From Alphaproteobacteria bacterium (GTDB taxonomy: Bacteria > Pseudomonadota > Alphaproteobacteria > Rs-D84): 6,438 nt of DNA. Of the stretch, positions 1 through 4,027 are shown piece by piece; the first letter of the stretch is position 1; the number at the start of each line of letters is the position of its first letter. The translations under genes and the position numbers were made by a program. The stretch lies in assembly GCA_017936185.1 (NCBI GenBank), contig JAGBGA010000001.1, positions 1 to 6,438 on the forward strand, written 5' to 3'. Below the pieces are notes generated by a model. The model was not told the DNA's origin. It searched no databases and saw nothing but the letters and a program-made list of their open reading frames with translations.

Positions 1-64
1 ATACCGGCCTGGTATCACCCACAAAAATTTTCAAATTTTTGCGGAACCCGAATACGGTATGACG
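1..64. repeat. 64-bp dispersed repeat, copy 1 (may extend past the left edge)
   Basis: This block matches 305-368 at 61 of 64 positions; the differences are at 45, 46 and 54. Its ends are inverted (ATACCG at 1-6, CGGTAT at 55-60) and its middle is an A/T near-palindrome (CAAAAATTTT followed by CAAATTTTTG), so it can fold on itself. It has no convincing coding content. It is most likely a small dispersed palindromic intergenic element. The left boundary is unknown because the window starts here. Confidence 0.85.
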
Positions 65-82
65 GTGTGTGTGAGCTTTGTC

Positions 83-116
83 GTCACCCCGACGAAGGTC
101 GGGGTCCATTGTGTCA
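83..116. repeat. GC-rich hairpin repeat element
   Basis: A perfect 7-bp stem, CCCCGAC (87-93) with GTCGGGG (98-104), closes a GAAG loop and is flanked by GTCA and TCCATTGTGTCA. The loop and the GTCA lead-in match the element at 170-191, so the two probably belong to one family of short alphaproteobacterial intergenic palindromes. No poly-T tract follows, so it is not a convincing terminator. Confidence 0.6.
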
Positions 117-120
117 ACAG

Positions 121-140
121 ATGTATGACAGGAACTTTTT
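121..140. repeat. 20-bp direct repeat, copy A
   Basis: The sequence ATGTATGACAGGAACTTTTT is repeated exactly at 452-471. Both copies lie downstream of a 64-bp repeat with a hairpin element between, which suggests a larger repeat module. Confidence 0.8.
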
Positions 141-169
141 ATAAGTTTTTTATTCTTGAGGCACCGTTT

Positions 170-257
170 GTCATCCCTGCGAAGGCAGGGATAGGGACCA
201 TACAGTGCCCGCACCGCGGGCGGTTTTAAGACCCACTCCTGCCTGCGCAGGAGTGAC
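170..257. repeat. Palindromic intergenic element (VTPAQAGV type)
   Basis: The ends of this 88-bp block are imperfect inverted copies of one another. The left end has a 7-bp stem, TCCCTGC (174-180) with GCAGGGA (185-191), around GAAG. The right end has a 9-bp stem, CACTCCTGC (234-242) with GCAGGAGTG (247-255). A third small hairpin, GCCCG/CGGGC, lies between at 207-221. Read on the minus strand, the right end spells VTPAQAGV, a familiar spurious peptide of alphaproteobacterial spacers. It is probably a short non-autonomous mobile or palindromic repeat. The minus-strand open frame over it is a product of the repeat, not a gene. Confidence 0.75.
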
Positions 258-304
258 AAAGGGGTTTAAGAGTGTTTTTCTTGTAGTATGTTTTTTTGCA
301 ATGG

Positions 305-368
305 ATACCGGCCTGGTATCACCCACAAAAATTTTCAAATTTTTGCGGGGCCCGAATCCGGTATGACG
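305..368. repeat. 64-bp dispersed repeat, copy 2
   Basis: This is the second copy of the block at 1-64, in the same orientation, starting 304 bp later. Here the terminal inverted repeat is longer (ATACCGG at 305-311, CCGGTAT at 358-364), because the change at 358 restores a pairing that is broken in copy 1. Confidence 0.88.
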
Positions 369-390
369 ATACGGGTAGTAAGGAATAAAT

Positions 391-423
391 GACCTGGATC
401 CTGGGGTCAAGCCCCAGGATGAC
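391..423. repeat. GC-rich hairpin repeat element (ILGLDPRIQ type)
   Basis: A perfect 9-bp stem, ATCCTGGGG (398-406) with CCCCAGGAT (412-420), closes a TCAAG loop. The complementary strand spells ILGLDPRIQ, another common spurious peptide from alphaproteobacterial intergenic repeats. It has no poly-T tract and is not a terminator of any visible gene. Confidence 0.7.
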
Positions 424-451
424 AGTATGAAGAGTAATGGCGTTTTCTTGT

Positions 452-471
452 ATGTATGACAGGAACTTTTT
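452..471. repeat. 20-bp direct repeat, copy B
   Basis: This is an exact copy of 121-140. A related but shorter and imperfect sequence (GTTTTTCTTGTAGTATG) occurs around 273-289, which suggests that pieces of one module are scattered across this spacer. Confidence 0.8.
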
Positions 472-479
472 TATGGGTG

Positions 480-508
480 AAAAAAATCCCCCAATCGGGG
501 GATTTTTA
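480..508 (-). terminator. Rho-independent terminator of rpsT
   Basis: An 11-bp stem (482-492 with 497-507) has a C5/G5 core and a 4-nt loop. Read on the minus strand it starts 23 bases after the rpsT stop and is followed by a run of seven T. The plus-strand side also has T residues, so it could act in both directions, but only rpsT visibly needs it. Confidence 0.85.
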
Positions 509-529
509 TAACTGAAAACAAAAAGTGGA

Positions 530-790
530 TTATGCCATTTTTGCAACTTTTTTCGCCAAGCGCGAAATCTTGCGTGCCGCGCGTTTCTTTGGCATAACTT
601 TGCCCGCAGATTTCATAATCTTGCTTTCTGCGTTGCGGGTTGCAGATACAGCCGCCGCTTTGTCACCAGATTCAATGGCGACCTATGCTTTCTTGGTTGC
701 TGTCTTAACCGCACTGCGACGGGCAGTGTTAATTGCATTTTTCTTGGCAGTTACCAAAATTCTTTTTTCAGATGACTTATGATTTGCCAC
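530..790 (-). CDS. rpsT: 30S ribosomal protein S20, with in-frame TAG at codon 36
   Basis: S20 is a small basic primary binder of 16S rRNA in the 30S subunit. The minus strand reads from a GTG start (788-790) to TAA (530-532), 87 codons including the stop, which is the normal family length. The N-terminus has the S20 signature ANHKSSEKR, then an arginine/lysine-rich helix (NTARRSAVKTATKKA), the conserved AIESGDKAAA, and a C-terminal KKRAARKISRLAKKV. An AAGGA ribosome binding site lies 7 bases upstream of GTG. Codon 36 is TAG (683-685), at the position that is Tyr in the E. coli protein (KKVYAAIEAGDK) and, from memory, often Glu in alphaproteobacteria. One base change from GAG or TAC/TAT would produce it. 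The rest of the frame, the ribosome binding site and the terminator are intact. Possible readings are a recent nonsense mutation, a sequencing or assembly error, suppression, or reassigned TAG. The plus-strand frame over this region is a shadow. Confidence 0.9.
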
Positions 791-863
791 GTTATTTTCC
801 TTTTATTTTTGTTTTGATTTTGATATTTTATAAAAAACAAACACAAAATCAAGGAAAAATAAC
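791..863. promoter_or_regulatory. Divergent rpsT-plsY intergenic region
   Basis: This 73-bp spacer must hold the start signals of both divergent genes. Its ends are near-perfect inverted copies of each other (GTTATTTTCCTT at 791-802, AAGGAAAAATAAC at 851-863), because the ribosome binding sites and start contexts of the two genes are almost identical. A central TTTTATAAAA (826-835) could provide -10 elements in either direction. No clear plus-strand -35 for plsY was found. Confidence 0.5.
825..852 (-). promoter_or_regulatory. Candidate rpsT promoter
   Basis: Read on the minus strand, TTGATT (847-852) and TAAAAT (825-830) are separated by 16 bp, matching 4 of 6 and 5 of 6 bases of the -35 and -10 consensus. 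The expected start of transcription leaves a leader of about 30 nt before the GTG. The region is very A/T-rich, so chance matches are likely. Confidence 0.4.
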
Positions 864-1451
864 ATGATTTATTTAATTGCTTTAATTGTTTCTTATTTAT
901 TGGGGTCTTTGCCAATGGGATTAATCTTTACCAAGTTAATGGGTAAGGGCGATTTGCGCAAGGTTGGAAGTGGTAATATCGGCGCAACAAATGTTATGCG
1001 GGTCGGGGGACTGCGTATGGCGGGGGCGGTGTGGCTGCTTGATATGGCCAAGGCAATCGCGGCGGTGTTTATTGGTAAATATGTCGCAGGCGACGCTTTT
1101 GGCGCGTGGTGCGGTTTTGTCGCAATTGTCGGACATTGTTACCCAGTGTGGCTGAAGTTCAAAGGAGGCAAGGGGATTTCTTCGCTGTTTGGTGTGATGT
1201 TGGCGGTCAGTCCAATGTCTTTTGTCGTGTGTGGGGTCGAATGGTTGCTTGTGGCGTTGACAAGTGGGATTTCTTCACTTGGGGCGACGGTTGTGTTCTG
1301 TTTAATACCGGTGTTGGGCTTTGCTATCAGTGTAAATGTAGGTTGGGCGTTCTTGGCAATTGGGGTGCTTTGTATGTGGCGGCATCGTGAAAATATTGGA
1401 CGATTGATTCAGGGCAGCGAATCTAAAATCGAATGGAAGTGGAAAAAATAA
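864..1451 (+). CDS. plsY: Glycerol-3-phosphate acyltransferase PlsY (acyl-phosphate dependent)
   Basis: PlsY is an integral inner-membrane enzyme that transfers an acyl chain from acyl-phosphate (made by PlsX) to sn-glycerol-3-phosphate, giving lysophosphatidic acid, the first step of phospholipid synthesis. At 195 residues it has the family length. The three cytoplasmic signature motifs are visible: GSGNIGATNVMR (35-46), GHCYPVWLKFKGGKG (90-104) and RHRENIGRLIQGSE (173-186). LLDMAKA (58-64) matches the usual LDxxKG region with Ala in place of the final Gly. Hydrophobic segments near 1-25, 53-75, 80-95, 107-130 and 137-171 fit a five-helix protein. ATG is preceded by AAGGA at 851-855, 8 bases upstream. 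The gene stands divergent from rpsT and ends at its own terminator. A plsY-dprA neighbourhood is common in alphaproteobacteria. Confidence 0.96.
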   Translation: MIYLIALIVSYLLGSLPMGLIFTKLMGKGDLRKVGSGNIGATNVMRVGGLRMAGAVWLLDMAKAIAAVFIGKYVAGDAFGAWCGFVAIVGHCYPVWLKFKGGKGISSLFGVMLAVSPMSFVVCGVEWLLVALTSGISSLGATVVFCLIPVLGFAISVNVGWAFLAIGVLCMWRHRENIGRLIQGSESKIEWKWKK

Positions 1452-1455
1452 TGTG

Positions 1456-1484
1456 AAAAAAAGTGGTTTTTTACCACTTTTTTT
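1456..1484 (+). terminator. Rho-independent terminator of plsY
   Basis: The A7-GTGG arm (from 1456) pairs with the CCAC-T7 arm (to 1484), giving a stem of about 12 bp around a T-rich loop. It begins 4 bases after the plsY stop codon. The seven T residues are both the 3' arm and the release tract. The hairpin is largely symmetric and could also stop minus-strand transcripts. Confidence 0.85.
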
Positions 1485-1514
1485 ATATTTGTTCTTTTTT
1501 TAAGGGCCTGTTTG

Positions 1515-1523
1515 TGGTATAAT
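1515..1523 (+). promoter_or_regulatory. Extended -10 promoter for the exported-protein gene
   Basis: A perfect TATAAT (1518-1523) is preceded by TGG at 1515-1517, an extended -10 element. The base position for a -35 at 17-bp spacing (1495-1500) is only a T-run, consistent with extended -10 dependence. The inferred start of transcription is near 1530, about 20 nt upstream of the ATG. Confidence 0.7.
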
Positions 1524-1551
1524 ACGTGGGAAATTAATAAAGGAAGAGAGT

Positions 1552-2466
1552 ATGAAAAAAATCGTTTCTTTGATTGTTTTGTGCCTTATGGCGGAATCTG
1601 CAATGGCGGCAATGACACCGGCATCAGGGCGTGGACGTCAACAGGCTTCTTATGGCCAGGCAACAGGACGCGTGGGAATGATGAATGCAGGAAGTAATAA
1701 TATGCGTGCCGCTTCGATGAAAGTGCAGAGTATGTCAAGTGAAGCAACCGTTGGTAAGTCAAGCTTGAAAGCCGATAATGTCGAAGCAGATATCGCAATA
1801 AATGACGAAACACAAATTATGGGTGATGTCCCAGCACCAGAAGCAGAACCAGAAAAAGATATGCGCGAAAAAGAAAAAAAAGTCTGCTTGGCCAATAATA
1901 TTGGTGTGGGGAATACTTTTGTTTGGGCGTCGCGTTTCAGTGATACAAGCAGCTATGTCACCATGATTGAAGATGTCGAAGAACCAGAAAATAATGTATG
2001 CTTTGTAAAGGTGGAAATGAAATCGACAGATCCGAAAATTGATGTGTCGGATATCCCAGGTAAGTACTTTGTTATGGGGGAAAATATTACATGTGGTGCA
2101 TGGACCGATGAAGAAGCGTTGCGTAAACGTATATTGGATGCAAAAAAGTCTGCACGTACGTGGGCAACTGTTGGTGGGGTTGTTGGTGGCGCTGCGGTCG
2201 GTGTTGGTGCAATGGAATTGTTTGGAAACAAGGCGATTGGTGGGGCGGTTGAAGGACAATATTCGATGAATGAAAGCGAACTGTTGCGTTCACAGTTGTT
2301 GGTGCTTAAAAAAGATAACCCAACCGAATATAATAGATATGTAAGTGCACTGAAAGATGTTGAAAAACTGTGCGAAGATGCGTCTGTTAAAGATTATGAC
2401 GATGATACAAGAAATATATGCACAAAATACAGTGGGCTGCTGGGCAGTTTGAATTCTGTAAAATAA
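1552..2466 (+). CDS. Hypothetical exported protein with glycine-rich hydrophobic segment
   Basis: The family is not recognised. The 304-residue product begins with a clear Sec signal peptide: MKK, a hydrophobic core (IVSLIVLCLM), then SAMA with likely cleavage after Ala19. No lipobox is present. The mature N-terminus (about 20-65) is rich in Met, Ala, Ser, Gly and Gln, and an acidic, Pro/Glu/Lys-rich stretch follows at about 93-110. The middle part (111-200) carries Cys112, Cys150 and Cys181, and two more Cys lie near the C-terminus (274, 290), so periplasmic disulfides are possible. Residues 204-235 are a glycine-rich hydrophobic segment (GGVVGGAAVGVG) resembling a glycine zipper or weak membrane segment. 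The C-terminal 70 residues are charged and probably helical. ATG follows AGGA by 7 bases. The gene has its own promoter and terminator. An envelope protein is an inference only. Confidence 0.88.
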   Translation: MKKIVSLIVLCLMAESAMAAMTPASGRGRQQASYGQATGRVGMMNAGSNNMRAASMKVQSMSSEATVGKSSLKADNVEADIAINDETQIMGDVPAPEAEPEKDMREKEKKVCLANNIGVGNTFVWASRFSDTSSYVTMIEDVEEPENNVCFVKVEMKSTDPKIDVSDIPGKYFVMGENITCGAWTDEEALRKRILDAKKSARTWATVGGVVGGAAVGVGAMELFGNKAIGGAVEGQYSMNESELLRSQLLVLKKDNPTEYNRYVSALKDVEKLCEDASVKDYDDDTRNICTKYSGLLGSLNSVK

Positions 2467-2471
2467 ATAAG

Positions 2472-2496
2472 AAAATCCGCCTTGGCGGATTTTTTT
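2472..2496 (+). terminator. Rho-independent terminator of the exported-protein gene
   Basis: AAAATCCGCC (2472-2481) pairs with GGCGGATTTT (2484-2493) across a very short loop and runs into a seven-T tract ending at 2496. It starts 5 bases after the stop codon and separates this gene from dprA. Confidence 0.88.
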
Positions 2497-2550
2497 ATGG
2501 GTGTCAGATTTGGCTTTATTTAATATGTATATTTTCTTATTATATAAAGT

Positions 2551-3573
2551 ATGTCAGATTTGTTTAATAAATTATTAATACTTAGAACACCAAAAATTGG
2601 GCCGGCAAAATATGCAGATTTGCTGAAACGTGTCGGGTCGGTCGGGGCGGTTGTTGATTTTTTAAATCCATCCCAAGATGCGCGTGATGCAGTAATGCGT
2701 GAAATGGAACGCGCAAATGATTTAAATATAAAATATATTTCAGATGATGATGATTTATATCCAAACGCATTGCGTAATATGAAAAATCATCCGCCGGTTA
2801 TAACCGCACGTGGAAATATGAAAACATTGAAAAAGAAATCTGTTTCAATTGTGGGAACGCGGCATGCAACCGCAAATGGAATGAACTTTGTCGCAGATAT
2901 TGCGCATCGCTTTGCGGAAAATAATTTTGCCGTTGTGTCGGGAATGGCCATTGGAACAGATACCGCCGCGCATCGTGGGGCATTGCGTGCAGAAAACGAT
3001 TCGGCAACAATTGCAGTCTTGGCCGGTGGGGTGGACTATGTGTGGCCATTGGAAAATGAAGCGCTTTATTATGATATATTGGCGCGTGGTGTCATAATAA
3101 GTGAAATGCCAGTCGGTTTTGTGCCGATTACAACAAACTTTGCCCAGCGTAACCGAATCGTTGCCGGAATGTCAGATACATTTATCCTTGGGGAAGCGGA
3201 TATGAAATCTGGTTCAATGATAACCGCCCGATTCGCAGTCGATTTTGGGCGTGATGTTTGGGCAATTCCATCACACCCGTCGGATTCCCGCGCAATGGGG
3301 CCGAATTCCTTGATTCGGACAGGTGCGGCAAAACTTTGTTCCGGTGTGTCAGATTTTTTCGTGTGTGAAAATAAATCACCATCATCGAAAAAAATATCAG
3401 AAAAAAATGAAACGGAAAATAGTCTGATTGATGCATTGGGAACAATTCCTGTGTCAGAATCTGTATTGGCACAGGTTGTCAAAAAAACAGTTCCGGAAAT
3501 TAAAGCAGAATTAGTTGTCTTGGAACTGCAAGGAATTGTGCGAAAAGTCGATGGTGGATATATTCGCGCATGA
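2551..3573 (+). CDS. dprA: DNA processing protein DprA (Smf)
   Basis: DprA binds incoming single-stranded DNA and loads RecA during natural transformation; it is also widespread in bacteria not known to be competent. The 340-residue protein has all three parts of the long form: a helical N-terminal domain (about 1-60, LLILRTPKIGPAKYADLL), a Rossmann-like DprA fold (about 65-270) and a C-terminal winged helix (about 290-340, ending VRKVDGGYIRA). Visible family motifs are SIVGTRHATANG (99-110), SGMAIGTDTAAHRGAL (130-145), AGGVDYVWPLEN (158-169), NFAQRNRIVAG (196-206), SGSMITARFA (220-229) and NSLIRTGA (252-259). The linker 272-290 is Ser/Lys-rich. The start is fixed by an in-frame TAA just upstream (2545-2547), yet no Shine-Dalgarno sequence precedes the ATG. 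A TATTAT at 2538-2543 would place transcription at or next to the ATG, so a leaderless mRNA is possible. It ends with tandem TGA TGA. Confidence 0.95.
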   Translation: MSDLFNKLLILRTPKIGPAKYADLLKRVGSVGAVVDFLNPSQDARDAVMREMERANDLNIKYISDDDDLYPNALRNMKNHPPVITARGNMKTLKKKSVSIVGTRHATANGMNFVADIAHRFAENNFAVVSGMAIGTDTAAHRGALRAENDSATIAVLAGGVDYVWPLENEALYYDILARGVIISEMPVGFVPITTNFAQRNRIVAGMSDTFILGEADMKSGSMITARFAVDFGRDVWAIPSHPSDSRAMGPNSLIRTGAAKLCSGVSDFFVCENKSPSSKKISEKNETENSLIDALGTIPVSESVLAQVVKKTVPEIKAELVVLELQGIVRKVDGGYIRA

Positions 3574-3582
3574 TGATTTTTA

Positions 3583-3603
3583 TGTATATACACTGTATAT
3601 ACA
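3583..3603. promoter_or_regulatory. Perfect 9-bp inverted repeat / tandem GTATATAC palindrome
   Basis: TGTATATAC (3583-3591) and GTATATACA (3595-3603) are perfect inverted arms around ACT. Seen another way, the self-complementary octamer GTATATAC occurs twice (3584-3591, 3595-3602) at an 11-bp period, about one helical turn. No T-tract follows, so it is not a good terminator for dprA, which ends 9 bases upstream. An operator for a dimeric regulator is possible, but the target is unknown. Confidence 0.5.
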
Positions 3604-3874
3604 AATGGCAGAAAACAGCCAAAAAAACGAATCGTTGTCAAAAAATAAAAGTTCATTTTTTGATTAAGATTTACTTGTAAACTGAAATTTATCTTATAAA
3701 TTATCAGACGTATCCAAAACAAAAATAAACAAAACGAGAGAGTTCAAAAAAGTAGGACAAATAGATATCTTTTTCTGGGTAAAAGAAATAAGAAAATGAT
3801 ATTTTTATAAAGGATAAAGAAAACATTTTTAAACTTTGAAAATGTGAAAAATAAATCCGAAAAAAATATTGTTT

Positions 3875-3903
3875 TTGACAAGAAAGGAACAGAAAGTGAT
3901 ATC
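3875..3903 (+). promoter_or_regulatory. Candidate dnaA promoter
   Basis: A perfect TTGACA -35 hexamer (3875-3880) is followed at 17 bp by GATATC (3898-3903), a poor -10; TGATAT at 16 bp is an alternative. It would leave a leader of over 110 nt before the dnaA start. The -35 is the only consensus hexamer in the spacer, but the weak -10 keeps confidence low. Confidence 0.4.
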
Positions 3904-4027
3904 GAAATAAAACAAATAAATGTCTTTTCCGATAAGGAAAATTGGAAATGATGTTTTTTTTGTAGGTGGTTTTTATAACCTTGTTCACGCAGGAAACTCT
4001 TTGAAGGGAAGGAAAGGAGAAAACGGC

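Larger units (their letters stand above)
3574..4027. other. A-rich spacer between dprA and dnaA
   Basis: This is a 454-bp intergenic stretch. Beyond the GTATATAC palindrome it holds an A/purine-rich tract (about 3600-3950), a small inverted repeat (TTTTCC/GGAAAA near 3924-3940) and the dnaA leader. No 9-mer close to the DnaA box TTATCCACA was found by eye on either strand, nor a paired TTAA CtrA-type site. The plus frame over 3700-3951 is open apart from one TAA at 3808-3810 and has protein-like composition, but no start or homology is recognised. The long minus-strand frames here are Phe-rich low-complexity shadows. Confidence 0.6.

Noticed and set aside
83..257. Possible CRISPR array or tRNA genes from the regular hairpins
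   Set aside because: There are no equal-length repeats with unique spacers, and no cloverleaf or CCA-end pattern; the hairpins fit small palindromic repeats.
171..410. Minus-strand open frame containing VTPAQAGV
   Set aside because: It is produced by the palindromic intergenic repeats; there is no ribosome binding site and no protein family.
319..546. Minus-strand open frame containing ILGLDPRIQ
   Set aside because: It is made of the hairpin repeat and the rpsT terminator; the peptide is a known repeat artefact.
525..782. Plus-strand open frame with hydrophobic content
   Set aside because: It is the antisense shadow of rpsT. The minus strand gives a recognisable S20 sequence with a ribosome binding site and terminator.
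1759..2259. 166-codon minus-strand frame inside the exported-protein gene
   Set aside because: It is Phe/Cys/Thr-rich antisense sequence; the plus strand has signal peptide, promoter and terminator.
3605..3620. Small GGC...GCC hairpin after dprA as a terminator
   Set aside because: The stem has only about four pairs and is followed by A residues, not T, on the plus strand.
3920..4027. Upstream in-frame ATG extending DnaA by 36 residues
   Set aside because: It has no ribosome binding site, the added residues do not resemble DnaA, and a strong AAGGAG precedes the ATG at 4028.
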